A stretch of DNA of 64,000 nucleotides. Origin: Paenilisteria portnoyi (lineage in GTDB: Bacteria; Bacillota; Bacilli; Lactobacillales; Listeriaceae). Of this stretch, positions 1 through 7,277 are shown in pieces (positions within the stretch are counted from its first letter, which is position 1; every line of letters begins with the position of its first letter). A program made the position numbers and the translations under genes. The notes beneath the pieces were generated by a model that saw nothing but the letters and a program-made list of their open reading frames with translations, did no database searches and was not told the DNA's origin. Location: contig NZ_JAASTT010000006.1 of assembly GCF_014322795.1 (NCBI RefSeq), forward strand, positions 84,840 through 148,839, in the 5' to 3' direction.

Positions 1-736
1 GCATCGACTCCCCCGTAATCGCGGCTTCGTTCACAGAGCTTTTTCCATCAACAATCACAGCGTCAGACGGTACTTTTCCGCCTGCTTTAATCAAAATCAT
101 GTCGCCAAGTCGCAAGTCAGTAATCGGTACTTCTGTTGCAACACCATCTTTCAAAAGGTTCGCCGTTTTTGGCACAACTTTCAATAATTCAGCCATCGAC
201 TTGCGTGCTTGGCGCATTCCGAAGCCTTCCAAATATTCATTCACGCCGAATAATATCGCAACGACCGTTCCTTCACGCCAGTCCCCAATAATAAAGGCAC
301 CGACTAGCGCAACCGTCATCAATGTATCGATATTAAACTTCAAACGGAATAAATTCTTGAGCCCTTTGAAGAACGTTTGGTACCCGCTGAGTGCTGCCGC
401 AACGAAATAAATACTGAAAGATCCCCACGTTGGCATATATTTATCCGTAAAAAAGGCGAGGAAGAATAGCAGCGTTGAAATGACAATCTGAACGATGAGC
501 TTCGTGTCGCCATGGCTGTGGTCATGATCGTGCTCGCCATCTGGTTGCACAATCGAAACACCTTCTTGTTTCAATATTTTTTCTACTTCCGGCATCGCCA
601 TCTTATTCGAAATAATCATTTTCCCAGAGTTATAGAGTACTTTCGCATCCTTGCCATGCTTCAATTGCTTCATTTCGGCTTCCATTTCTTGCGCGCAGTG
701 TGCACAAGAAAGCCCACTTAATTTGAATTCTGCCAT
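1..736 (-). CDS. Zn/Cd-type heavy-metal P1B ATPase, N-terminal part (truncated by window edge)
   Basis: About 245 residues of a membrane metal-exporting P-type ATPase are in the window; the C-terminal part with the DKTGT phosphorylation site lies beyond base 1. Visible in order: a short HMA domain with the metal-binding pair C11/C14 (SGLSCAHC), a His/Asp-rich stretch near residue 70 (HDHDHSH), predicted transmembrane helices, and the actuator motif TGES at the edge. The start is ATG at 736 behind GGAGG. The His-rich linker and the adjacent CzrA-like repressor suggest zinc, cobalt or cadmium export rather than copper. The substrate is inferred; cadA or zntA are plausible names but not certain. 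Confidence 0.85.
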   Translation of the reverse strand, partial: MAEFKLSGLSCAHCAQEMEAEMKQLKHGKDAKVLYNSGKMIISNKMAMPEVEKILKQEGVSIVQPDGEHDHDHSHGDTKLIVQIVISTLLFFLAFFTDKYMPTWGSFSIYFVAAALSGYQTFFKGLKNLFRLKFNIDTLMTVALVGAFIIGDWREGTVVAILFGVNEYLEGFGMRQARKSMAELLKVVPKTANLLKDGVATEVPITDLRLGDMILIKAGGKVPSDAVIVDGKSSVNEAAITGESM

Positions 737-754
737 TGTCCTCCTCGTCCCTTC

Positions 755-1063
755 TCAATTTGTGTGTTCCACGTGCCTAATCGCTTGCGAGAGCAGTTCC
801 AGAACGTGGTTGTCATCTTGCGTATAATAAATCGTCGTGCCTTCACGTCTTGATTTCACTAAGCGTAAATTTTTTAAAAAGCGTAATTGATGGGAAACTG
901 TCGTCTGATTGAAACCCAGTGTCCGCGCAATATCGTTCACCGAATACTCTTGATCTTGCACCAAGTTTAAAATTTGAACACGCGTCGGATCAGCCAATGC
1001 TTTAAAAATTTGCGTTACACCAAAAAGTGTTTCTTCGCCTAATAGTTGTTTGCTTTGTTCCAT
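755..1063 (-). CDS. ArsR/SmtB-family metal-sensing repressor, CzrA type
   Basis: A 102-residue winged-helix repressor. The recognition helix lies around residues 43-66 ([20 protein letters not shown]). It contains no cysteine, so it lacks the CadC/ArsR-type thiolate sites. It has the alpha-5 metal site D84, H86, H97, H100, with spacing that matches Staphylococcus aureus CzrA as I recall it, implying Zn(II)/Co(II) sensing. It sits 18 bp upstream of the P-type ATPase on the same strand and probably represses both genes. Two AT-rich palindromes lie upstream (1086-1105 and 1155-1178). RBS GGAGTG precedes the ATG by about 9 bases. Regulation of the ATPase is inferred from position. Confidence 0.9.
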   Translation of the reverse strand: MEQSKQLLGEETLFGVTQIFKALADPTRVQILNLVQDQEYSVNDIARTLGFNQTTVSHQLRFLKNLRLVKSRREGTTIYYTQDDNHVLELLSQAIRHVEHTN

Positions 1064-1085
1064 CTCTTATCACTCCAATTCTCGT

Positions 1086-1105
1086 ATATGTTCACATACA
1101 CATAT
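1086..1105 (-). promoter_or_regulatory. Putative ArsR/CzrA operator 1
   Basis: Imperfect inverted repeat with ATATGT at 1086-1091 and ACATAT at 1100-1105, 23 bp upstream of the repressor start. Its half-sites match those of the longer palindrome at 1155-1178, which supports a shared binding protein. SmtB-family operators are typically 12-2-12 AT-rich palindromes of this kind. Confidence 0.6.
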
Positions 1106-1154
1106 AATAGACCAAAAAACGAAACTTAGCAAGGTTTAGCCAGCACAACTTTTA

Positions 1155-1178
1155 ATATATGTTTATATACACATATAT
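1155..1178 (-). promoter_or_regulatory. Putative ArsR/CzrA operator 2
   Basis: A 24-bp near-perfect palindrome: arms ATATATGT (1155-1162) and ACATATAT (1171-1178) around a TATATA core, with one mismatched pair. Same half-site as the site at 1086-1105. It lies about 90 bp upstream of the repressor start and 120 bp upstream of the divergent XRE gene. Confidence 0.65.
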
Positions 1179-1298
1179 TAATATAGATTTGATAAAATTG
1201 CAAGTATTTCAGTCACTATGTACAAAATGAGTTTATTTATGTAAAAAAAGAGCTCAATCCGCAAAATCATGATATAATTTACACAAAGGAGTGATAGC

Positions 1299-1694
1299 AT
1301 GCCAGATTTAAGCGGACGATTGACAGTTTTAAGGGAAAAGCAAGGCTGGTCGAAAGCCGAAACAGCAAGAAGACTCGGACTGAAGGCCCCTTCTACATAC
1401 GGTAACTGGGAGTATGGCATTCGAGAACCGGATTTGGATACGGTTCGCCATATTGCAACGTTATTTGATGTTTCGGTAGATTATCTAATTGGCCAAAATA
1501 GTGAACCCTCATATAAACCGGTCACAACGAAAGAAAAGAACGACATCGCAAAACGAATCGAAAAAATAATTGAGGATTTGCGTTACGAGGAACATCAACA
1601 TTTAAACGGGGAATACTTGCAAGAAGAAACGACAGAATTTATTATGGATTCCCTTGAATTCACTTTGAAACAAGCTCGGAAATTAAATAATTGA
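1299..1694 (+). CDS. XRE-family helix-turn-helix regulator
   Basis: A 131-residue protein with an HTH_3 DNA-binding domain at about residues 5-62 (LREKQGWSKAETARRLGL recognition region, ending FDVSVDYLIG), the classic phage-repressor/SinR-like fold. The C-terminal half is charged and helical and could serve dimerisation; no ligand domain is recognised. The start ATG follows AAAGGAG by 8 bases. It is divergent from the metal operon and convergent with phoU. Its target is unknown. Confidence 0.8.
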   Translation: MPDLSGRLTVLREKQGWSKAETARRLGLKAPSTYGNWEYGIREPDLDTVRHIATLFDVSVDYLIGQNSEPSYKPVTTKEKNDIAKRIEKIIEDLRYEEHQHLNGEYLQEETTEFIMDSLEFTLKQARKLNN

Positions 1695-1703
1695 TACATG
1701 AAA

Positions 1704-1737
1704 AACTCTGTCACATCACCGTGGCAGAGTTTTTTTA
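1704..1737. terminator. Bidirectional terminator between XRE gene and phoU
   Basis: An 11-bp stem (AACTCTGTCAC / GTGGCAGAGTT, one G-T pair) with a 6-base loop, followed by a T run on the plus strand and preceded by an A run that serves the minus strand. It can end both the XRE transcript and the pst-phoU transcript. Confidence 0.85.
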
Positions 1738-1739
1738 CA

Positions 1740-2399
1740 TTAGTTATTCAATTCTTCAATTTCGCCACTCTTCAAATACACAATCCATTCGCAGACGTTC
1801 GTTACATAGTCCCCAATCCGCTCCAAATACTGTGCAACAAGGAGTAAATACGAAATCTCCTCTAAATGATCTGGGTCTTCTTGCATGAAATGGATACATT
1901 TTGTATAAATGACGCGTTGGAGTTTATCTACTTCATTATCACGCGTTGCTATTTCGCGAGCCGCCTCTTCGTCCTCTGCCAGATAGGCTTTGAGAACGTC
2001 ATGTACCATTATTTTGACGATATCGCCCATCTCTTGAATTTCTGGAATTGGCTTCACGACTTTTGTTCGACCGACTAGAATGGTTGTTTTTGCAATGCTG
2101 ACGGCGTGGTCACCAATTCGCTCCAAATCCGAACTCGCTTTTAAAACCGTGACAATTTTGCGAAGATCAATGCCTACTGGTTGTTGAAGCGCAATGAGTT
2201 CAAACGATCTTTGTTCCAGCGCCAACTCCATATTATTGATAGAGCGGTCGCTTGCAATCACGTTTTCCGCTAACTCATGATCTCGGTTAACAAGAGACTT
2301 AACGGCTTTGTAAATCGCCTCGTTGACTAGCATTCCCATCTCGAGTAAGTGTTGGTGCAGCTCATTTAACTGTTCATTAAAAATTCTTCTAACTGGCAT
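1740..2399 (-). CDS. phoU: PhoU, phosphate signalling/transport regulator
   Basis: A 219-residue all-helical protein with two tandem PhoU repeats; each carries the metal-binding motif ERIGD (residues 93-97 and 193-197). PhoU links the Pst transporter to the PhoR kinase and represses the Pho response when phosphate is plentiful. It is the last gene of the pst cluster, 12 bp after pstB, with RBS GGAG 8 bases before ATG. The length is normal for the family. Confidence 0.95.
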   Translation of the reverse strand: MPVRRIFNEQLNELHQHLLEMGMLVNEAIYKAVKSLVNRDHELAENVIASDRSINNMELALEQRSFELIALQQPVGIDLRKIVTVLKASSDLERIGDHAVSIAKTTILVGRTKVVKPIPEIQEMGDIVKIMVHDVLKAYLAEDEEAAREIATRDNEVDKLQRVIYTKCIHFMQEDPDHLEEISYLLLVAQYLERIGDYVTNVCEWIVYLKSGEIEELNN

Positions 2400-2411
2400 A
2401 TGCTTCGCTCC

Positions 2412-3185
2412 TTATCCAAATCGTCCTGAGATATAGTCTTGCGTTTGTTGTTCTGCTGGATTCGTGAAAATGGTGGTTGTATCAGTGAATTCAATGATTT
2501 CTCCGTTGAGGAAAAAGGCTGTCTCATCAGAAATACGCGATGCTTGTTGCATATTATGCGTCACGATAACGATGGTATACTCTTTTTTCAACTCTAAAAT
2601 TAGATTTTCCATTTTAGCTGTGGAAATTGGATCGAGCGCAGAGGTTGGCTCATCCATTAGGATAACTTCTGGTTGTACTGCCAGAACCCGCGCGATGCAA
2701 AGCCGTTGTTGCTGTCCGCCAGACATGCCTAGCGCTGATTTGTGCAAACGATCATGTACTTCATCCCAAAGCGCCGCCTGACGTAAGCTACGTTCGACGA
2801 TTTCATCAAGTTTTTTCTTATTTTTGACGCCGTGTGTTCTTGGTCCGTATGCAACGTTATCGTAAATCGAAAAGGGGAATGGATTTGGTTGTTGGAAGAC
2901 CATCCCGACTTTTTTGCGTAAATTTACCGTGTCGATTTTGGAGCTTTGGATATTTTGATCGGCGACTTTGATTTCACCTTTGATTGTGACGTTTGGAATC
3001 AGATCATTCATTCGGTTCAATGTGCGGAGAAAAGTAGATTTCCCACATCCAGACGGCCCTATAAGCGCTGTGACCCGATTTTTCTTGAAGTTTAGACTAA
3101 TCTTATTTAGCGCTTGTTTTTGCCCGTAGAAAAGGTCTACGTCTCTTGTTTCGATGACGAATTCTGTGTCCGTTACTGTTGTCAT
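2412..3185 (-). CDS. pstB: Phosphate ABC transporter ATP-binding protein PstB (copy 1)
   Basis: A 257-residue ABC ATPase energising phosphate import. Walker [10 protein letters not shown] at about 43-51, signature [10 protein letters not shown], Walker [13 protein letters not shown]. The frame is open upstream to 3209, but AAAGGAG at about 3194-3200 places the start at ATG 3185, leaving a 16-bp gap from the upstream pstB instead of an overlap. A second, clearly paralogous PstB lies next to it. Two PstB proteins beside a single PstA/PstC pair is also the arrangement in Bacillus subtilis. Confidence 0.95.
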   Translation of the reverse strand: MTTVTDTEFVIETRDVDLFYGQKQALNKISLNFKKNRVTALIGPSGCGKSTFLRTLNRMNDLIPNVTIKGEIKVADQNIQSSKIDTVNLRKKVGMVFQQPNPFPFSIYDNVAYGPRTHGVKNKKKLDEIVERSLRQAALWDEVHDRLHKSALGMSGGQQQRLCIARVLAVQPEVILMDEPTSALDPISTAKMENLILELKKEYTIVIVTHNMQQASRISDETAFFLNGEIIEFTDTTTIFTNPAEQQTQDYISGRFG

Positions 3186-3201
3186 TGGGGTGGCTCCTTT
3201 C

Positions 3202-4020
3202 CTATCCAAAGTTTCCGGAGATATAGTCTTGTGTTTGTTTATTAGACGGGTTGGTGAATAATGTCGACGTATCGCTCACTTCCACTACTTTTCCGAGGTA
3301 GAAAAAGGCAGTGTGATCGGATACCCGAGCGGCTTGTTGCATATTGTGTGTTACGATAATAATCGTGTATTTTTTCTTCAATTCATGGATTAAATCCTCT
3401 ATCTTACTCGTTGAAATCGGATCAAGTGCGGAGGCCGGTTCGTCTAGTAGCAAAACTTCTGGCTGCATCGCAATCGCGCGCGCAATGCATAGGCGTTGTT
3501 GCTGTCCGCCAGACAAAGATAAGGCGCTTTTGCCTAAATCATCTTTAACTTCATCCCAAAGTGCGGCGCTACGCAGACTCTTCTCGACACGTTCTGCGAG
3601 CTCGGCTTTATTTTTCATACCGTGACGCTTCAAACTAAAAGCAATATTTTCAAAAATCGATTTTGTGAATGGATTCGGCTTTTGGAATACCATCCCGATT
3701 TCTTTGCGAACGTTATATAAATCCACTTCTTTGCGGTTAATGTTGATGCCGTTATATAGAATTTCGCCTTCCATTCGGCAGCCATCGATTTCGTCATTCA
3801 TTCGATTGAGCGCGCGGAGATACGTCGATTTCCCGCATCCGGACGGGCCAATCAGAGCTGTCACTTGGTTTTCATGGAATTCTAAGTCGACACCTTGAAT
3901 CGCGTGGTTGTCGCCGTAATAGACGTGCAAATCATTGGTTGCCATTGCGGGCGCGCCTGCTGTCACGATTTCGTCTTTTGCTTCATTTATCGCGAACGAC
4001 ATATTAGTAGTTGCCATCAT
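3202..4020 (-). CDS. pstB: Phosphate ABC transporter ATP-binding protein PstB (copy 2)
   Basis: A 272-residue paralogue of the adjacent PstB, with Walker [10 protein letters not shown] at 58-66, signature [10 protein letters not shown] and Walker [13 protein letters not shown]. It has an N-terminal extension of about 25 residues relative to copy 1. RBS AAAGGAG lies 9 bases before the first of two consecutive ATG codons. It lies between pstA and the second pstB in one operon. The division of labour between the two ATPases is not visible from sequence. Confidence 0.95.
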   Translation of the reverse strand: MMATTNMSFAINEAKDEIVTAGAPAMATNDLHVYYGDNHAIQGVDLEFHENQVTALIGPSGCGKSTYLRALNRMNDEIDGCRMEGEILYNGININRKEVDLYNVRKEIGMVFQKPNPFTKSIFENIAFSLKRHGMKNKAELAERVEKSLRSAALWDEVKDDLGKSALSLSGGQQQRLCIARAIAMQPEVLLLDEPASALDPISTSKIEDLIHELKKKYTIIIVTHNMQQAARVSDHTAFFYLGKVVEVSDTSTLFTNPSNKQTQDYISGNFG

Positions 4021-4047
4021 TTTACAAAACTCCTTTTGTCCACCAAA

Positions 4048-4932
4048 TCAGGAAGACGTCATCTTTTTAAATACGTATTTTCCTAGAATGCGGGCTAAAA
4101 TATTGAAAAGTAGCACGGAAAGAATGAGTACGGCGGACGCTCCCGCTGATACGGCTGCGGCGTCAGGCATGATTCCTTCCCCATTAATTTTCCAAATGTG
4201 AACGGCGAGTGTTTCTGCTGGGCGGAAAATGTTCAGCGGTGACGTCGGATTCATTGGATTCCAGTCCCCGAAGTTCAGTGTTGGTGTACTTTGTCCAGCA
4301 GTGTAGATTAAGGCGGCTGCTTCACCAAATACGCGTCCTGCGGCTAAAATAACGCCGGTCACGATGGCTGGTAGCGCGGCTGGAACTAGAACCCGTGTTA
4401 TGGTTTCCCAGCGCGACAAGCCTAGTGCAAGCCCTGCTTCTCGTTGCGTATTTGGAATGGCATTGAGTGCTTCCTCAATAACGCGAATGAGTAGCGGTAG
4501 ATTAAAGATGGTTAGCGTCAGTGCCCCGGAAATAACCGAGAAGCTCCACCCCATCTGCAACACGAAAATTAAGAAGCCGAACAAACCGACCACGATCGAT
4601 GGTAAAGAAGACAGGACTTCAATCGTTGTACGGATAAAGTCTGTAATCCAATTTTTGCGGGCGTATTCTGCCATGTAGATACCGGCTCCAAGCGCGATTG
4701 GAACGGATAAGATCATCGTGATAAGCAACATGTAAAAGGAGTTCCAGATTTCTGGACCAATCCCACCGCCCGCTTTGAACGATTCTGGTGGCGAGGTTAG
4801 GAAATGCCAGCTCAGATGAGGCACGCCTCGAACTAGGATATAGCCAAGTAATCCAGCTAAAATAACGACAATGAGTAGCGCAATCAAATAGAAAACGGAG
4901 GTCGCAATCTTATCTTTTGTTTTTACATTCAT
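4048..4932 (-). CDS. pstA: Phosphate ABC transporter permease PstA
   Basis: A 294-residue integral membrane protein with about six predicted helices and the permease EAA-type loop (EALNAIPNTQREAGLALGLSR segment). With PstC it forms the phosphate channel. The start ATG overlaps the pstC stop by 4 bases (ATGA), indicating translational coupling, behind GGAGG. Confidence 0.95.
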   Translation of the reverse strand: MNVKTKDKIATSVFYLIALLIVVILAGLLGYILVRGVPHLSWHFLTSPPESFKAGGGIGPEIWNSFYMLLITMILSVPIALGAGIYMAEYARKNWITDFIRTTIEVLSSLPSIVVGLFGFLIFVLQMGWSFSVISGALTLTIFNLPLLIRVIEEALNAIPNTQREAGLALGLSRWETITRVLVPAALPAIVTGVILAAGRVFGEAAALIYTAGQSTPTLNFGDWNPMNPTSPLNIFRPAETLAVHIWKINGEGIMPDAAAVSAGASAVLILSVLLFNILARILGKYVFKKMTSS

Positions 4933-5849
4933 TTGACTTTCCTCCTACGGCCGATGAAGCGGATCATAATGATAAAGAACAGCGACATTGCCAGTAGCAC
5001 CATAGCTAGCGACCAAAGCACGTTATTATCAAGTGTCCCCATGACGGTATTTCCCATTCCCATTGTTAAAATACTAGTTAACGTGGAGGCCGGTTCGAAT
5101 AACGAAGTCGGGATAACCACGGAGTTTCCGATAACCATTTGTACAGCCAGTGCTTCCCCAAACGCGCGCGCCATTCCGAAAACAACGGCGGTCAAAATAC
5201 CCGGTCGTGCACTGCGCAGAATTACTTTCCAAATCGTCTGCCACCGCGTTGCACCGAGCGCAAGCGAAGCCTCACGATAATGACGTGGTACCGATTGAAT
5301 CGCATCCACTGTCAAACTGGTCACAGTCGGCAAAATCATGACGGTCAAAACCGCGGTCGCCGCTGCAATCCCAAAACCACTTCCTGAAATATGTTCCCGA
5401 ATAAACGGAACAACAACGCTGAGTCCGATAAACCCGTAAACAACGGATGGAATCCCCACGAGCAACTCCATCACCGGTTGTAAAATTTTCTTACCAAACT
5501 TTGGCGATATTTCCACCATAAAAATAGCAGCGCCAATCGCGAGCGGTGCAGCAATACAAGCTGCGAGTAATGTTACACCAAAAGAACCAAGAATCATCGG
5601 CAAGGCGCCAACGAGTGGATTTCCAGCGGCATCTGTTTTGGAAGGGTTCCAATCTGTCCCTGTAATGAAGTCAACAAACGAAACATCATTGACAAAAAAA
5701 GTAGCCAGTCCTTTCGAAATAACAAAGAAAAGAATGGATGCTGCTGCAATCACCATGATGCTGATGCAGATAAAAGTTATGATTTTCCCTCTTTTTTCAA
5801 GACGGGCTTTTTTGGAAGTTTGCGTTAATGCTTTTTCTCTTGCTTCCAC
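4929..5849 (-). CDS. pstC: Phosphate ABC transporter permease PstC
   Basis: A 306-residue polytopic permease partner of PstA, with a cytoplasmic basic N-terminus then about six helices and the EAA loop (QSVPRHYREASLALGATR). The frame stays open to 5954, but a GTG at 5849 lies 8 bases behind AAAGGAG and gives a normal N-terminus; the upstream codons fall inside a repeat-derived hairpin region. GTG is therefore the preferred start. It follows pstS after a roughly 300-bp gap that carries a palindromic repeat. Confidence 0.92.
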   Translation of the reverse strand: MEAREKALTQTSKKARLEKRGKIITFICISIMVIAAASILFFVISKGLATFFVNDVSFVDFITGTDWNPSKTDAAGNPLVGALPMILGSFGVTLLAACIAAPLAIGAAIFMVEISPKFGKKILQPVMELLVGIPSVVYGFIGLSVVVPFIREHISGSGFGIAAATAVLTVMILPTVTSLTVDAIQSVPRHYREASLALGATRWQTIWKVILRSARPGILTAVVFGMARAFGEALAVQMVIGNSVVIPTSLFEPASTLTSILTMGMGNTVMGTLDNNVLWSLAMVLLAMSLFFIIMIRFIGRRRKVK

Positions 5850-6152
5850 TGCGTAGACTCCTTTCCGATGCTGAGGTTCGTTTCTTCCCAACAACGGGTT
5901 TGCGCCCTTAAGAATAGAACATACCCCATATAAATCGGCGACAAGCGCTCGCATTCAGGCAATTTGATAGACTTCCGGTTCTCATGTACAAGTCGTACAC
6001 TCCGCTTCCGGCTTCCACCAAACAGCCTGAATCCAAACGCTTTCGCTCAATTTGTTTAAAGCACAATCTTCATCCTACCCAACTAGGGTCTGATGCTTCT
6101 TACTTTATTCAAAGGTTATTTCTATACTTAAGCGGCTTTCCCAATATATTTT
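5850..6152. other. pstS-pstC intergenic region (303 bp)
   Basis: No gene. It contains the palindromic repeat copy at 5936-6048, and between it and the pstS stop a small CCCTAG/GGG-type hairpin near 6077-6089. No T-tract terminator was recognised, so pstS and pstCAB-phoU may be one transcript with a structured spacer. Confidence 0.7.
5936..6048 (-). repeat. Dispersed palindromic repeat, copy 1
   Basis: Nested inverted repeat: outer arms ATTCAGGC (5953-5960) and GCCTGAAT (6025-6032), extending imperfectly outward to about 5938/6047; CCGG at 5975-5978 and 6008-6011; inner TGTAC/GTACA pair around AAGTC. Read on the minus strand it aligns with copy 2 (minus) and copy 3 (plus) over the GCGA..AAGCG..GATTC..AGGC block and the GCGGA.TGTAC....GTACATGAG core. 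Confidence 0.8.
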
Positions 6153-7058
6153 TTATTTAACTTCTGTGATATTTCCTTTAGCATCGCGTTCTACTTTCAT
6201 TGAGTGAATCGATTGGTAACCAAGTTGTGGCACCAAGTCATTTTGAACGTCTTCGCTCGTGATGTAAGCTAGGAATTGTTTCGCAAGTCCTGTCGCTTCA
6301 CCGTTTGTATACATATGCTCGTAAGCCCAAATTTTCCAATCGTTTGTTGCTACGTTTTCTTCTTTCGGCTCTACATTATCAAGGGAAAGTCCTTGGATCG
6401 AATCGTCAATATAAGAGAAAGCTAGGTAACTGATAGCACCTGGTGTTTCGCTTACGATTTTACGAACGGTACCTGAGGAATCTTGTTCTTGCGCTTTAAT
6501 TGGAGTCGCGCCATCTAAGCCCCATTTTTCAAAAGTTGCGCGTGTTCCGCTTCCTTCTGCACGATTGATGATGGTGATTTTTTCGTTTTTACCGCCAACA
6601 TCTTTCCAGTTTGTAATTTTGCCAGTGAAAATGTCGATTAATTGTTGTTTTGAAATATTTTTCACGCCAGCGTCTTTGTTAACGACTGGTGCCATGCCGA
6701 CAACTGCGACTCTGTGGTCTACTAGTTTAGAAGCATCAACGCCGTCTTTTTCTTCAGCGAAAACATCCGAGTTGCCGATATCTACTGCGCCTTGTTGCAC
6801 TTGCGTTAGGCCAGTACCAGATCCGCCACCTTGCACGTTGATTTGTGCTTTAGGATTTTCAGCTGTAAATTGTTTCGAAGCAGCTTCGACAAGAGGTTGT
6901 AGCGCTGTTGAGCCGACCGCCGTGATAGAACCAGAAACTTCCTTGCTACCTGAATTTCCGTTTGCTTTATCTGATGATGTACTCGAATTCCCACATCCTG
7001 CTATAATCATTGTGAATGCTGCAATAACAGCTACTATTCCTAAAAATCTCTTCTTCAT
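6153..7058 (-). CDS. pstS: Phosphate-binding lipoprotein PstS
   Basis: A 301-residue substrate-binding protein. It begins with a lipoprotein signal peptide ending in the lipobox IAGC (Cys22), so it should be acylated and anchored on the outer face of the membrane. The mature part shows the PstS phosphate-site features TAVGSTALQPL, GGGSGTG and the NRAEGSGTRATFEKW segment. It delivers phosphate to PstCA. First gene of the pst operon; PhoP-box-like repeats lie upstream. Confidence 0.95.
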   Translation of the reverse strand: MKKRFLGIVAVIAAFTMIIAGCGNSSTSSDKANGNSGSKEVSGSITAVGSTALQPLVEAASKQFTAENPKAQINVQGGGSGTGLTQVQQGAVDIGNSDVFAEEKDGVDASKLVDHRVAVVGMAPVVNKDAGVKNISKQQLIDIFTGKITNWKDVGGKNEKITIINRAEGSGTRATFEKWGLDGATPIKAQEQDSSGTVRKIVSETPGAISYLAFSYIDDSIQGLSLDNVEPKEENVATNDWKIWAYEHMYTNGEATGLAKQFLAYITSEDVQNDLVPQLGYQSIHSMKVERDAKGNITEVK

Positions 7059-7100
7059 AAACTGTAAACCACCTTTTTTATCGATTTAACTTACAAACCT

Positions 7101-7171
7101 ACTATACCTCTTCTGGATTAAGGTGATGTGTAGCTAATGTTAAGAGAATGTAAAGATGATGATTATGTAAA
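7101..7171 (-). promoter_or_regulatory. pstS promoter with PhoP-box-like repeats
   Basis: On the minus strand TTTACA (7149-7154) and TTAACA (7138-7143) are direct repeats with 5 bp between them (11-bp period), and another TTTACA lies at 7166-7171. They match the Bacillus PhoP consensus TT(A/C/T)A(C/T)A. A -10-like TATAGT is at 7101-7106, about 30 bp downstream, the expected geometry for PhoP activation. Confidence 0.7.
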
Positions 7172-7235
7172 TTTCTTTATCAAAAAATGACAAAAAGACC
7201 GCAGATTCGGTGGTTAGAAGCTAGATTTTATGTAA

Positions 7236-7271
7236 AGAAAAACGCAAGCCGCTAAAACTACGACTTGCGTT
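7236..7271 (-). terminator. Terminator after phoR
   Basis: Stem AACGCAAG / CTTGCGTT (arms 7264-7271 and 7241-7248) followed on the minus strand by TTTTCTTT. It separates the phoPR transcript from pstS. Confidence 0.8.
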
Positions 7272-7277
7272 ACATCT

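Noticed and set aside
1178..1420. An 80-codon minus-strand open frame over the XRE gene start
   Set aside because: Antisense to a well-supported gene; no RBS and no family resemblance.
5850..5954. A longer PstC starting at 5954
   Set aside because: The extra 35 residues are not membrane-protein-like, reach into the repeat hairpin, and lack an RBS; GTG 5849 has one.
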